The notes under the pieces: model-generated
Told to the model about the DNA's origin: nothing
Database searches by the model: none
The model's input: the letters and a program-made list of their open reading frames with translations, nothing else
Position numbers and translations under genes: made by a program
Source: Pseudomonadota bacterium
GTDB lineage: Bacteria > Pseudomonadota > Alphaproteobacteria > Rhizobiales > Xanthobacteraceae
Reading direction: 5' to 3'
Length of the DNA stretch: 43,957 nucleotides
NCBI GenBank assembly: GCA_023451825.1
Contig: JAEXYA010000021.1
Coordinates: 1-43,957 of the forward strand
In this document: positions 1 through 9,263 of the stretch, piece after piece
Numbering within the stretch: position 1 is the first letter of the stretch
Layout of the letters: every line of letters starts with the position of its first letter

Positions 1-4
1 AATG

Positions 5-34
5 GTGCGGCCGTCTTGTCGGCCGCACGTTTCG
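5..34 (+). terminator. Intrinsic terminator, probably of rpsB
   Basis: A perfect 9-bp GC-rich stem (GTGCGGCCG at 5-13 with CGGCCGCAC at 20-28) with a 6-nt loop is followed by a short T-run (GTTTCG). It lies directly upstream of tsf. Because rpsB normally precedes tsf in bacteria, the terminated gene is inferred to be rpsB, outside the window. Confidence 0.65.
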
Positions 35-119
35 TATCTACAACACTGTTGATGTTAGTTCCTGTGGTGAACCCGGCACCGGCCGCAGCGTTTCACCCCG
101 ACAGGCAAAGGGCTCAAAA

Positions 120-1043
120 ATGGCAGCAATTACCGCAGCGATGGTCAAGGACCTCCGTGAGACCACGGGCGTCGGCATGATGGATTGCAAGAACGCACTG
201 GCCGCCAATGACGGCGACATGCAGGCTGCGATCGACTGGCTGCGCGCCAAGGGCCTCTCCAAGGCCGCGAAGAAGGCCGACCGCGTCGCCGCCGAAGGTC
301 TGATCGGCGTGCTGACCGACGGCACCCAGGGCGTGGTTGTCGAAGTCAATTCGGAAACCGACTTCGTCGCCCGCAACGACCAGTTCCAGGGCCTCGTGAA
401 GATGATCGCTCAGGTCGCGCTGAAGGTCGGCGACGACGTGGACGCCATCAAGGCCCACAAGATCGGCGACAGCAATGTCGAGACCGCGATCACTGAAGCC
501 ATCGCCACCATCGGCGAGAACATGACGCTCCGCCGCGCCAAGAAGCTGGAAGTTTCGGCCGGCGTCGTGTCGAGCTACGTCCATGGCGCTGTGATCGACG
601 GCCTCGGCAAGCTGGGCGTGCTGGTCGCGCTGGAATCCACCGGCAAGGCCGATGAGCTCTCGGCCCTCGGCAAGCAGATCGCCATGCACATCGCCGCGAC
701 CAACCCGCAGGCGCTGGACTCGACCGGTCTCGATCCGGCCGTCGTTGCTCGCGAGAAGGAAGTGATGGCGGACAAGTATCGCCAGCAGGGCAAGCCGGAT
801 GCGATGATCGAGAAGATCGTCGAGAACGGCCTGAAGACCTATTACAAGGAAGTCTGCCTGCTTGATCAGGCCTTCATCCACGACACCGGCAAGTCGGTGG
901 CGCAGGCGGTGAAGGAAGCCGAAGGCAAGGTCGGCGCGCCGATCACCGTCAAGGCTTTCGTGCGCTACGCGCTCGGCGAAGGCATCGAGAAGGCCACCTC
1001 GGACTTCGCAGCCGAAGTCGCTGCGGCTTCGGGCCAGAAGTAA
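120..1043 (+). CDS. tsf: Elongation factor Ts
   Basis: EF-Ts is the cytoplasmic guanine-nucleotide exchange factor that regenerates EF-Tu-GTP from EF-Tu-GDP during translation. The 307-residue product has the N-terminal UBA-like module with the first EF-Ts signature (LRETTGVGMMDCK, residues 12-24) and the core TDFVARN motif (80-86) that in the E. coli enzyme contacts the EF-Tu nucleotide site. Length is normal for alphaproteobacteria. The ATG at 120 is the natural start since the signature begins about ten residues later. It is followed by pyrH and frr, the classic rpsB-tsf-pyrH-frr order. Nothing about the gene is odd. Confidence 0.98.
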   Translation: MAAITAAMVKDLRETTGVGMMDCKNALAANDGDMQAAIDWLRAKGLSKAAKKADRVAAEGLIGVLTDGTQGVVVEVNSETDFVARNDQFQGLVKMIAQVALKVGDDVDAIKAHKIGDSNVETAITEAIATIGENMTLRRAKKLEVSAGVVSSYVHGAVIDGLGKLGVLVALESTGKADELSALGKQIAMHIAATNPQALDSTGLDPAVVAREKEVMADKYRQQGKPDAMIEKIVENGLKTYYKEVCLLDQAFIHDTGKSVAQAVKEAEGKVGAPITVKAFVRYALGEGIEKATSDFAAEVAAASGQK

Positions 1044-1074
1044 GTTCAGAGCTTTTAGCTTTGACATTGAAGAC

Positions 1075-1098
1075 CTCCCGGCAGATCACTGCCGGGAG
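1075..1098 (+). other. Perfect hairpin between tsf and pyrH
   Basis: CTCCCGGCAG (1075-1084) and CTGCCGGGAG (1089-1098) form a perfect 10-bp stem closed by the tetraloop ATCA. No T-run follows, so it is not a canonical intrinsic terminator. It could be a partial attenuator or an mRNA processing or stabilising element between tsf and pyrH. Confidence 0.5.
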
Positions 1099-1127
1099 CT
1101 GCCGCCTCGAAAGGAAGCGATCGCATC

Positions 1128-1844
1128 ATGGCTGAGCCGCTCTATCGTCGCGTCGTGATCAAGGTGTCGGGCGAGTCATTCGCCGGCGGACAGCCCTTTG
1201 GCATCGATCAATCCACCATCGACCGCATCGCCAGCGATCTCATCGCGGCCCAGAAGCTCGGCGTCGAAATCGCCGTGGTTGTCGGTGGCGGCAACATCTT
1301 TCGCGGTGTCGAAGTGTCGTCCCGCGGCGTGTCGCGCCCGACCGGCGACACCATGGGCATGCTCGCCACCGTGATGAACTGCCTCGCATTGGAAGCCGCC
1401 ATCGAGCGCCAGGCGGTGCCGGCGCGCACGCTGTCGGCCATGGTGATGCCGCAGGTTTGCGAGCTGTTCACCCGCGCCACCGCGCACAAGTATCTCTCCG
1501 AAGGCCGCATTGTGCTGATGGCTGGCGGCACCGGCAATCCGTTCTTCACCACCGACACCACGGCCGTTTTGCGAGGCGCCGAGATCGGTGCTGCCGCCGT
1601 TCTGAAGGCCACCAATGTGGACGGCGTCTACAGCGCCGATCCGAAGAAGGACAAGACCGCGACGCGGTTCGAGCGCCTCAGCCACTCGCAGGCGGTGGAA
1701 GGTAACTACAAGGTCATGGATGCGACGGCGTTTGCGCTGGCGCGCGAGGCCGCGCTGCCTATTATCGTGTTTTCCATTGCGGAGCCGGGTTCAATCGGCG
1801 CCATTCTGACAGGTACGGGCCGCGGCACCATCGTCGCGGGTTGA
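1128..1844 (+). CDS. pyrH: Uridylate (UMP) kinase
   Basis: Bacterial UMP kinase of the amino-acid-kinase fold phosphorylates UMP to UDP in de novo pyrimidine synthesis and is usually a GTP-activated, UTP-inhibited hexamer. The 238-residue protein shows the N-terminal KVSGE phosphate-binding segment (12-16), the glycine-rich GGGNIFRG loop (53-60) and the TNVDGVYSADPKKD nucleotide-binding segment near residues 165-178. Length matches the family (about 240). A GAAAGGAAG purine-rich stretch at 1108-1116 precedes the ATG at 1128. It lies between tsf and frr as in most bacteria. Confidence 0.98.
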   Translation: MAEPLYRRVVIKVSGESFAGGQPFGIDQSTIDRIASDLIAAQKLGVEIAVVVGGGNIFRGVEVSSRGVSRPTGDTMGMLATVMNCLALEAAIERQAVPARTLSAMVMPQVCELFTRATAHKYLSEGRIVLMAGGTGNPFFTTDTTAVLRGAEIGAAAVLKATNVDGVYSADPKKDKTATRFERLSHSQAVEGNYKVMDATAFALAREAALPIIVFSIAEPGSIGAILTGTGRGTIVAG

Positions 1845-1903
1845 TCTTCACGACAGGCGAGGGCGCACGTTGCGATCTCGCCGAGGTTTTAAGGAGAGTT
1901 CGC

Positions 1904-2470
1904 ATGGCCGCTCTGGCCCCCTTCGACATCAACGATCTCAAGCGCCGCATGCAGGGCTCGGTGGCCTCGCTGAAGCATGATCTCGGCGGTCTGCGCACCG
2001 GTCGCGCGGCATCCTCGATGCTGGAGCCGGTCATGGTCGATGCCTATGGCAGCGCCATGCCGTTGAATCAGGTCGCCACCATCAGCGTGCCGGAGCCGCG
2101 CATGCTGTCGGTGCAGGTGTGGGACAAGTCGATGGTCAAGGCCGTCGAAAAGGCGATCGTCGATTCCAATCTCGGCCTGTCGCCGGCCACCGAAGGCACC
2201 ACGCTGCGCCTGCGTGTGCCGGAGCTGAACGAGGAGCGCCGCAAGGAACTCGTGAAGATCGCGCATAAATACGCCGAAGCGGCCAAAGTTGCGGTGCGTC
2301 ACGTGCGTCGCGACGGCCTCGACATCATCAAGAAGCTCGAAAAGGCCCACGAGATTTCCGAGGACGACCAGAAGCGCCACGACACCGAGGTGCAGAAGGC
2401 TACCGACGCCGTGATCGCCGAAGTCGACCAGTTGCTGGTGGCCAAGGAAAAGGAAATCATGACGGTTTAG
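1904..2470 (+). CDS. frr: Ribosome recycling factor
   Basis: RRF splits post-termination ribosomes together with EF-G. The reading frame is open back to 1841, overlapping the pyrH stop, but the ATG at 1904 is preferred. It is preceded by AAGGAG at 1891-1896 with good spacing, and it gives 188 residues, close to the family's 185. The product has the RRF features LRTGRAASSML in the first helix, the VPELNEERRKELVK stretch and a KAHEISEDD segment near the C-terminus. The next gene is uppS after about 107 bp, where I see only a short direct repeat (ATAGACTT at 2525 and 2540). Confidence 0.97.
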   Translation: MAALAPFDINDLKRRMQGSVASLKHDLGGLRTGRAASSMLEPVMVDAYGSAMPLNQVATISVPEPRMLSVQVWDKSMVKAVEKAIVDSNLGLSPATEGTTLRLRVPELNEERRKELVKIAHKYAEAAKVAVRHVRRDGLDIIKKLEKAHEISEDDQKRHDTEVQKATDAVIAEVDQLLVAKEKEIMTV

Positions 2471-2577
2471 GCCGCGACTCGCCGCGCTTAAACCAATTAC
2501 AAAGCGTTTGGTCCGCAAATCGCCATAGACTTTTCAGTTATAGACTTGGCGGACCACGCGTCCGGGGATTTCAATCG

Positions 2578-3333
2578 ATGTCGAATGCCGCCGCGCCAGC
2601 CACTGAGGGATCTGACCGATCCTCGCCGGCGCATGTCGCGATCATCATGGATGGCAACGGCCGGTGGGCGGCAGCGCGCGGTCTGCCGCGCGCCGAAGGC
2701 CACCGCCGCGGCGTCGAGGCGCTGCGCCGTGTCGTGCGCGCCTCTGACGAACTTGGCATACGCTACCTGACCATCTTTTCGTTCTCGTCGGAGAACTGGT
2801 CGCGCCCGGCATCCGAGATCAGCGACCTGTTCGGCCTGCTGCGCCGCTTCATTCGCAACGACCTCGCCACGCTGCATCGCGACGGCGTGCGCGTGCGCGT
2901 GATCGGCGAGCGGCAGGGGCTCGAAGGCGACATCGCCTCGCTTCTCAAGGAAGCGGAAGATCTGACGCGCAACAACACCAAGCTCACGCTTGTCGTCGCC
3001 TTCAATTACGGCTCGCGCCACGAAATCGCGATGGCCGCGCAACGCCTGGCGCGCGAAGTGGCGGAGGGCAAGCGGACGGCCGAGAGCATCACCGCCGAGT
3101 TGCTCGATCAGTCGCTCGATACGGCGGGCATCCCGGACCCGGATCTGATCATCCGCACCTCCGGCGAACAGCGGCTGTCGAACTTCCTGATGTGGCAGGC
3201 GGCCTATAGCGAATTCGTCTTCGTGCCGATCCACTGGCCCGACTTCGACAAGGCGGCGCTGGAAGGCGCCATCGCCGAATATGCGACCCGCGAACGCCGC
3301 TTCGGCGGCCTGGTTGCGAAAACCGCTTCGTGA
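2578..3333 (+). CDS. uppS: Di-trans,poly-cis-undecaprenyl diphosphate synthase
   Basis: This cis-prenyltransferase condenses isopentenyl diphosphate onto farnesyl diphosphate to make the C55 carrier lipid for peptidoglycan and O-antigen. The 251-residue protein has the catalytic IIMDGNGRWA motif (Asp25 binds Mg-diphosphate), SSENWSRP, and the C-terminal DLIIRTSGEQRLSNF and YSEFVF motifs that define the family. Its stop codon overlaps the GTG start of cdsA in the sequence GTGA, so the two are probably translationally coupled. The order uppS-cdsA-dxr-rseP-bamA is the standard envelope cluster. Confidence 0.98.
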   Translation: MSNAAAPATEGSDRSSPAHVAIIMDGNGRWAAARGLPRAEGHRRGVEALRRVVRASDELGIRYLTIFSFSSENWSRPASEISDLFGLLRRFIRNDLATLHRDGVRVRVIGERQGLEGDIASLLKEAEDLTRNNTKLTLVVAFNYGSRHEIAMAAQRLAREVAEGKRTAESITAELLDQSLDTAGIPDPDLIIRTSGEQRLSNFLMWQAAYSEFVFVPIHWPDFDKAALEGAIAEYATRERRFGGLVAKTAS

Positions 3334-4046
3334 CGAACCCCATTCCAGACAGTGCGCCGAAAACGGCGGACGATCGCGGTGTGCGCAATCTCGTGCAGCG
3401 CGTGCTGGCCGCGCTCGTCCTGATTCCGCTGGCGCTCGGCGTTGCTTATGCCGGCGGCTGGCTGTGGGCGGGGCTTGTGACATTGGTGTCGGTCGGCCTG
3501 TTCCTCGAATGGCGCAGCATTGTCGGCCAGCGTCCGGGCTGGCTCGCCATCGGCGTCGTCTATGCGCTTGCCGCGCTCGCGGCGTCCGTTCTGGTGCGCC
3601 GGGATGCGGAGTGGGGCTTTGCGGCGCTGATCTTCATCCTGCTGATCGTCTGGCTGACCGATATCGGCGGATATGCGTTCGGCCGCACCATTGGTGGCCC
3701 AAAACTGTGGCCGCGGGTCTCGCCGAAAAAGACGTGGGCCGGCGCCATCGGCGGCACGGTGCTGAGCATTCTCGTCGCGGTGGGCTTTGCCCGTTACGGT
3801 TTCGGCAATGTGTTGCCGCTGGTGCTGATCGCGGTCGTGCTGACGGTGCTGTCCCAGATCGGCGATCTGTTTGAATCCGCGGTGAAGCGACGGTTCGGGG
3901 TGAAGGATTCCGGCCAGATCATTCCGGGCCATGGCGGCCTGCTGGATCGGCTCGATGGTTATGTTTTCGCGGTGGTTGCCGCTGCGGTGATTGGTCTTTT
4001 ACGCGGTGGCGCCGATGGCGTCGGCCGCGGTCTTATGGTTTGGTGA
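3330..4046 (+). CDS. cdsA: Phosphatidate cytidylyltransferase
   Basis: CdsA is an inner-membrane enzyme that makes CDP-diacylglycerol from phosphatidate and CTP, the branch point of phospholipid synthesis. The product carries the CDS signature near the C-terminus (SAVKRRFGVKDSG followed by PGHGGLLDRLDG) and several hydrophobic segments, including paired helices at about 30-75 and 90-130. At 238 residues it is shorter than the roughly 285 of E. coli CdsA, mainly through fewer N-terminal helices. The start is a GTG at 3330 overlapping the uppS stop (GTGA). An alternative later start is unlikely because it would remove the basic N-terminus. Confidence 0.95.
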   Translation: MTNPIPDSAPKTADDRGVRNLVQRVLAALVLIPLALGVAYAGGWLWAGLVTLVSVGLFLEWRSIVGQRPGWLAIGVVYALAALAASVLVRRDAEWGFAALIFILLIVWLTDIGGYAFGRTIGGPKLWPRVSPKKTWAGAIGGTVLSILVAVGFARYGFGNVLPLVLIAVVLTVLSQIGDLFESAVKRRFGVKDSGQIIPGHGGLLDRLDGYVFAVVAAAVIGLLRGGADGVGRGLMVW

Positions 4047-4050
4047 TGCG

Positions 4051-5277
4051 ATGAGCCCAGTTCCTTTGCGTAATGAGAAAGCTGCCGAGACCACAGTCCG
4101 CAGCGTCACGGTCCTCGGTGCCACCGGCTCGATCGGCGACAGCACGATGGACCTCATTCGCTCCGCGCCCGAGCGCTACAAGGTCGAGGCGCTGACCGCG
4201 AACAGCAATGTCGAAGGCATCGTCAAGCTTGCGAAAGAATTCAACGCGCGCTTCGTCGCCGTGGCCGATGAGAGCAAAGGCGACGAGCTGCGCGCCGCAT
4301 TGGCCGGCACCGGTATCGAAACCGGGGCAGGCGAGAGCGCCGTCACTGAGGCTGCTGCCCGTCCGGCCGACTGGGTGATGGCTGCGGTCTCTGGCGCCGC
4401 CGGACTGAAGCCTGCGCTGGCGGCGGTGGACCGCGGCGCAACGGTTGCGCTGGCCAACAAGGAATGCCTCGTTTGTGCCGGCGACTTCTTCATGGATCGC
4501 GCCGCCAAGGCCGGCGCCTGCATTCTGCCGGCGGATTCCGAGCACAATGCGCTGTTCCAGGCGCTGGCCTCGGGCAATCGCGATGAACTCACCCGCGTGA
4601 TCATCACCGCCTCGGGCGGCCCGTTCCGGACCTGGAAGGCCGAGGATATCGAACAGGCGACCTTGGCGCAGGCGCTGAAGCATCCGAACTGGTCCATGGG
4701 CCAGAAAATCACCATCGATTCCGCCTCGATGATGAACAAGGGCCTCGAAGTCATCGAGGCGTCCTACCTGTTCGCGCTGTCGCCGGACGAGATCGACGTG
4801 CTGGTGCATCCGCAGTCGATCATCCACGGCATGGTGGAATTCACCGACTTCTCGGTCGTCGCCCAGCTCGGCACGCCGGACATGCGTACGCCGATTGCCC
4901 ATTGCCTCGGCTGGCCGAGCCGCATCAGCAAGGGCAGGGCGGCTCGGCTCGATCTGGCCAAGATCGGCTCGCTGACCTTCGAGGCGCCGGATTACGCGCG
5001 TTTCCCCGGCCTGAAGCTGGCCTATGAAGCGCTGCGCACCGGCTCGGGCGCGACCACGGTCTACAATGCGGCCAACGAGATCGCCGTCGCCGCCTTCATC
5101 GCCGGCAAGATCCGCTTCGGCGCCATCGCGCGCCTGGTCGAAGCCACGATGAATGAATGGGTGCGCGCCGGTAACCTGGCGCCGCTGTCGTCGGCGGATG
5201 ATGCGATTTCCGTTGACCATAAAGCGCGAAAGCTGGCGGCAAGCCTGTTGCCTGAAATTGCCGCAAAGGCTTCGTAG
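4051..5277 (+). CDS. dxr: 1-deoxy-D-xylulose 5-phosphate reductoisomerase
   Basis: DXR converts DXP to 2-C-methyl-D-erythritol 4-phosphate with NADPH, the first committed step of the MEP isoprenoid pathway that feeds uppS upstream. From the ATG at 4051 the protein has 408 residues. It contains the NADPH-binding VLGATGSIGDS loop (21-31), ALANKECLV, ASGGPFR and the metal/substrate segment NWSMGQKITIDSASMMNKGLEV. The frame is open back to 3991 inside cdsA, but that would add a hydrophobic tail alien to the family. 4051 is five bases past the cdsA stop and is preferred. Confidence 0.97.
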   Translation: MSPVPLRNEKAAETTVRSVTVLGATGSIGDSTMDLIRSAPERYKVEALTANSNVEGIVKLAKEFNARFVAVADESKGDELRAALAGTGIETGAGESAVTEAAARPADWVMAAVSGAAGLKPALAAVDRGATVALANKECLVCAGDFFMDRAAKAGACILPADSEHNALFQALASGNRDELTRVIITASGGPFRTWKAEDIEQATLAQALKHPNWSMGQKITIDSASMMNKGLEVIEASYLFALSPDEIDVLVHPQSIIHGMVEFTDFSVVAQLGTPDMRTPIAHCLGWPSRISKGRAARLDLAKIGSLTFEAPDYARFPGLKLAYEALRTGSGATTVYNAANEIAVAAFIAGKIRFGAIARLVEATMNEWVRAGNLAPLSSADDAISVDHKARKLAASLLPEIAAKAS

Positions 5278-5320
5278 AGATTTAAGGACGAGGCTGACTG
5301 GCTTCGTATAGGGGATTGGG

Positions 5321-6472
5321 ATGATTGACTTTTTGCAGCATGGCTTCACCACGTTGAGCCACGGGCTGATCGGCTACATCATCCCGTTCCTGTTCGTGCT
5401 GACCATCGTCGTGTTCTTTCACGAACTCGGACATTTTCTGGTCGCGCGTTGGAACGGCGTTAAGGTCCTGACCTTCTCGCTCGGCTTCGGGCCCGAGATC
5501 GTCGGCTTCAACGACAAGCAGGGCACCCGCTGGAAGATTTCGGCGATCCCCCTCGGCGGTTACGTCAAATTCTTCGGCGACGAGAGCGAGGCATCCACGC
5601 CGTCGGCGGAAGCGCTGCAGAACATGACGGCGTCCGAGCGCAAGGACGCCTTCCACCACAAGCGCGTCGGCCAACGCGCCGCCATCGTGGCTGCGGGCCC
5701 GATCGCGAATTTCATTCTCGCCATCGTCATCTTCACCTGCCTGTTCACCTTCTTCGGCAAGCCGAGCACCACGGCCAAGGTGGACAGCATCCAGGCCGGC
5801 AGCGCCGCCGAGAAGGCCGGCTTCCAGCCCGGCGACGTCATCGCGGCGATCAACGGCAAGACCATCACCAGCTTTTCCGACATGCAGCGGATTGTCGGCA
5901 TCAGCGCCGGCGAGCAGCTAACCGTCACCGTCAAGCGTGACGGCGCCAATGTGGATCTCAAGGCGACGCCCGAGCAGCGCGAGGTGAAGGACAATTTCGG
6001 CAACGTGCACCGCCTCGGCGTGCTCGGCATCACCCGCGCCAGCAAGGAAGGCGAGGCGACCACCGAGCGGGTCGATCCGGCCACGGCGCTGGTGCTGGGC
6101 GTCAAGGAGACCTGGTTCGTCGTCGACCGCACCTTCTCCTATATCGGCGGCGTCTTCACCGGCCGCGAGGCGGCCGACCAGATCGGCGGCCCGATGCGAA
6201 TCGCCCAGATCTCAGGGCAGGTGGCCACCATCGGCCTGACCGCCCTGATCCATCTGGCAGCGGTGCTCTCGATCTCCATCGGCCTGCTCAACCTGTTCCC
6301 GGTTCCACTGCTCGACGGCGGCCATCTTCTGTTCTATGCCGTGGAGGCAGTGCGCGGTCGTCCACTTTCCGAACGCGCACAGGAGATGGGGTTCCGGATC
6401 GGGCTGGGTTTGGTGCTGATGTTGATGGTTTTTGCGACCTATAACGACATTCTTCATCTTGCCGGGTCATGA
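5321..6472 (+). CDS. rseP: RseP-type site-2 intramembrane zinc metalloprotease
   Basis: RseP is an inner-membrane protease that cleaves anti-sigma factors or other membrane substrates within the bilayer (RseP in E. coli, MmpA in Caulobacter). The 383-residue product has the zinc-binding HELGH at residues 34-38 in the first membrane helix, one PDZ domain around 150-200 (AGFQPGDVIAAINGK) and the second active-site helix with NLFPVPLLDGGH near 325-337, supplying the third zinc ligand (Asp). E. coli RseP has two PDZ domains; only one clear PDZ core is visible here, as in other alphaproteobacterial homologs. It sits between dxr and bamA. Confidence 0.97.
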   Translation: MIDFLQHGFTTLSHGLIGYIIPFLFVLTIVVFFHELGHFLVARWNGVKVLTFSLGFGPEIVGFNDKQGTRWKISAIPLGGYVKFFGDESEASTPSAEALQNMTASERKDAFHHKRVGQRAAIVAAGPIANFILAIVIFTCLFTFFGKPSTTAKVDSIQAGSAAEKAGFQPGDVIAAINGKTITSFSDMQRIVGISAGEQLTVTVKRDGANVDLKATPEQREVKDNFGNVHRLGVLGITRASKEGEATTERVDPATALVLGVKETWFVVDRTFSYIGGVFTGREAADQIGGPMRIAQISGQVATIGLTALIHLAAVLSISIGLLNLFPVPLLDGGHLLFYAVEAVRGRPLSERAQEMGFRIGLGLVLMLMVFATYNDILHLAGS

Positions 6473-6672
6473 TGTCGGATCATGTCCAGGATCGTGTTGG
6501 CGACGGGGATAACGTGGCCGTAAGGCAACGTCTTGGAATGAAATTAGAAAACTTCGGCGAATGGTCGTTTGCCACTCGGGTAAAATTGGCTACAAGCTGG
6601 GCAACTCAAGGGATTCTGTCTGTCCGTAGGGGTGCGGGCCGGCGGTACTGGAATGATAAGGGCGCTTGGCGC

Positions 6673-9231
6673 ATGATTTTTGGATTGCGGGGTTTCCGGA
6701 GCGGTTTGTTTGCTGCTTCGATCATGGTTGCCATGCCGGTCGCCGTTTCGGTGACAGCAACGCTTGTTTCCTCCACAGCCATGGCGCAGACCGTCGCTTC
6801 GATCGCCGTTGAAGGCAATCGTCGCGTCGATGTCGAAACCATTCGCTCCTATTTCCGTCCGGGCCCGAGCGGTCGCCTCGATCAGGGTGTCCTTGACGAT
6901 GGTCTGAAGGCGCTGATCGAGACTGGCCTGTTCCAGGACGTGCGGGTCAGCCCGGCCGGTGGCCGCGTCGTTGTGACCGTGGTCGAAAACCCCGTGATCG
7001 GCCGCGTTGCCTTCGAAGGCAACAAGAAGGTCAAAGACGACCAGCTCACCGCTGAAGTGCAGTCCAAGGCCCGCGGCACGCTCTCGCGTCCGATGGTGCA
7101 GTCCGACGCCCAGCGCATCTCCGAGATCTATCGCCGTTCCGGCCGTTATGACGTCAGCGTCACCCCGGAAATCATCGAGCAGCCGAACAACCGCGTCGAT
7201 CTGATCTTCACGATCAACGAGGGCGCGAAGACCGGCGTGAAGTCGATCGAATTCATCGGCAACAACTATTATTCGTCCTATCGCCTCAAGGACGTGATCA
7301 AGACCCGCGAGTCGAACTTCCTCAGCTTCTTGGGTTCGGGCGACATCTATGATCCGGATCGCGTCGAAGCCGACCGCGACCTGATCCGCCGCTATTACCT
7401 CAAGAATGGCTTTGCCGACGTGCAGGTGGTTGCCGCTCTGACCGAATACGATCCGGGTCAGAAGGGCTTCCTGGTCACCTTCAAGATCGAAGAAGGCCAG
7501 CAGTACCGCGTCGCCAATGTCGACTTCACCTCGACGATCCCGAACTTCGATCCGCGCTCGCTGTCCAGCTTCTCGCGCGTCGGCGTCGGCTCGCTCTACA
7601 ACGCGGAAGCGCTGGAGAAGTCGGTCGAAGAAATGCAGATCGAAATGTCGCGTCGCGGCTACGCCTTCGCCGTGGTTCGTCCGCGTGGCGATCGTAACTT
7701 CGAGCAGCACACCGTCTCTATCGGTTTCTCGGTGGAAGAGGGCCCGCGCGTCTATATCGAGCGCATCAATGTGCGCGGCAACACCCGTACCCGTGACTAT
7801 GTCATCCGCCGCGAATTCGACCTCTCGGAAGGCGATGCCTATAACCGTGCGCTGGTCGATCGCGCCGAGCGCCGCCTGAAGAACCTCGACTTCTTCAAGA
7901 GCGTGAAGATCACCACCGAGCCGGGCTCTTCGGCTGACCGCGTGATCCTCGCTGTCGATCTCGAAGAAAAGTCCACCGGCGACTTCTCGATCTCGGGCGG
8001 TTACTCGACCACCGACGGTGCTCTGGGTGAAGTCAGCGTCTCCGAGCGTAACTTCCTCGGCCGTGGCCTGTTCGCCAAGGCGTCGGTGCAATACGGCCAG
8101 TATGCTCGCGGCTACTCGCTGTCCTTCGTCGAGCCTTACCTGCTCGACTACCGTGTCGCGCTCGGCCTCGACTTCTTCTATCGCGAGCAGCTGTCGAACC
8201 AGTACATCTCGTACAACACCAAGACGATGGGCTTCTCGCCACGCCTGGGCTTCCAGCTGCGTGAAGACCTCGCGCTGCAGCTCCGCTACTCGATCTTCCA
8301 GCAGGAAATCTCGCTGCCGGCTCAGCTCGCGAATTGTAACAACCTGCCGGGTAGCCCGCAGGCGACCAATACCCCTGGTCAGCTGAATCAGCTGAACGGC
8401 CTTGGCTTCGTCAGCGCTGGCGATGTCAACACCTGGGGCTGCTACGCCGACGGCGAGTCGTCGCTCCCGGTTCGCCGCGAACTGGCGAACGGCAAGGCGC
8501 TGACCTCTATGCTGGGCTACACGCTCAACTACAACACGCTCGACAACAACAAGAACCCGACGGACGGCCTGTTCATCGAGTTCAAGCAGGACTATGCCGG
8601 CGTTGGCGGCGACGTCAGCTACCTCAAGACCACTGTCGATGCGAAGTACTACACCCCGCTGGTGGCTGATATCGTCGGCTTGCTGCGCGTCCAGGGCGGT
8701 ATGCTGAACAATGTCGGCAAGGACATCCGCATGCTGGATCACTTCCAGATGGGTCCGAACCTGGTGCGTGGTTTCGCTCAGAACGGTATCGGTCCGCGTG
8801 ACGTGAGCTACGTGGCTCTCGGCTCCTACGGCGACGCGCTCGGCGGCACCAAGTATTGGGGTGCGTCGGCTGAATTGCAGATGCCGTTCTGGTTCCTGCC
8901 GAAGGAAGTTGGCATCAAGGGCGCGCTCTATGCTGACGCTGGCGGTCTCTGGGATTATCAGGGCCCGACGACCTGGGCAGCGACCGGTGAACTCCAGTCG
9001 TTCAAGGCCGGCGCCACCAATGTTGGTTGCGTCCCTGCCTCTCAGACCTCGGTCGGTAACTGCTCGGGCATGACCTATGACGACGGCAACCAGGTCCGTT
9101 CGTCGGTCGGTGTCGGTCTGATCTGGCAGTCGCCATTCGGTCCGCTGCGCTTCGACTACGCCGTGCCGCTGACCAAGGGTGCCTATGACCGTGTTCAGCA
9201 GTTCAGGTTCGGCGGCGGAACTTCGTTCTAA
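6673..9231 (+). CDS. bamA: Outer membrane protein assembly factor BamA
   Basis: BamA is the Omp85 protein that inserts beta-barrel proteins into the outer membrane. From the ATG at 6673 it has 852 residues with a signal peptide ending near STAMAQ. Five successive POTRA repeats fill roughly 38-440 (for example VASIAVEGNRRVD, GRVAFEGNKKVKDDQL, IERINVRGNTRTRDYVIRREF), and a C-terminal 16-strand barrel includes the VRGF motif and ends in a terminal Phe (GGGTSF). The frame is open back to 6469, overlapping rseP, but the extra 68 residues do not look like a signal sequence. An intergenic gap of 200 bp after rseP may hold a promoter. Confidence 0.97.
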   Translation: MIFGLRGFRSGLFAASIMVAMPVAVSVTATLVSSTAMAQTVASIAVEGNRRVDVETIRSYFRPGPSGRLDQGVLDDGLKALIETGLFQDVRVSPAGGRVVVTVVENPVIGRVAFEGNKKVKDDQLTAEVQSKARGTLSRPMVQSDAQRISEIYRRSGRYDVSVTPEIIEQPNNRVDLIFTINEGAKTGVKSIEFIGNNYYSSYRLKDVIKTRESNFLSFLGSGDIYDPDRVEADRDLIRRYYLKNGFADVQVVAALTEYDPGQKGFLVTFKIEEGQQYRVANVDFTSTIPNFDPRSLSSFSRVGVGSLYNAEALEKSVEEMQIEMSRRGYAFAVVRPRGDRNFEQHTVSIGFSVEEGPRVYIERINVRGNTRTRDYVIRREFDLSEGDAYNRALVDRAERRLKNLDFFKSVKITTEPGSSADRVILAVDLEEKSTGDFSISGGYSTTDGALGEVSVSERNFLGRGLFAKASVQYGQYARGYSLSFVEPYLLDYRVALGLDFFYREQLSNQYISYNTKTMGFSPRLGFQLREDLALQLRYSIFQQEISLPAQLANCNNLPGSPQATNTPGQLNQLNGLGFVSAGDVNTWGCYADGESSLPVRRELANGKALTSMLGYTLNYNTLDNNKNPTDGLFIEFKQDYAGVGGDVSYLKTTVDAKYYTPLVADIVGLLRVQGGMLNNVGKDIRMLDHFQMGPNLVRGFAQNGIGPRDVSYVALGSYGDALGGTKYWGASAELQMPFWFLPKEVGIKGALYADAGGLWDYQGPTTWAATGELQSFKAGATNVGCVPASQTSVGNCSGMTYDDGNQVRSSVGVGLIWQSPFGPLRFDYAVPLTKGAYDRVQQFRFGGGTSF

Positions 9232-9263
9232 TCTTGCCTGACGGCCGCACCGCGACGGATGGA

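Noticed and set aside
2525..2547. Direct repeat ATAGACTT (2525 and 2540) before uppS
   Set aside because: Eight bases repeated 15 apart in an AT-richer gap may be part of a promoter, but chance is too likely without comparative data.
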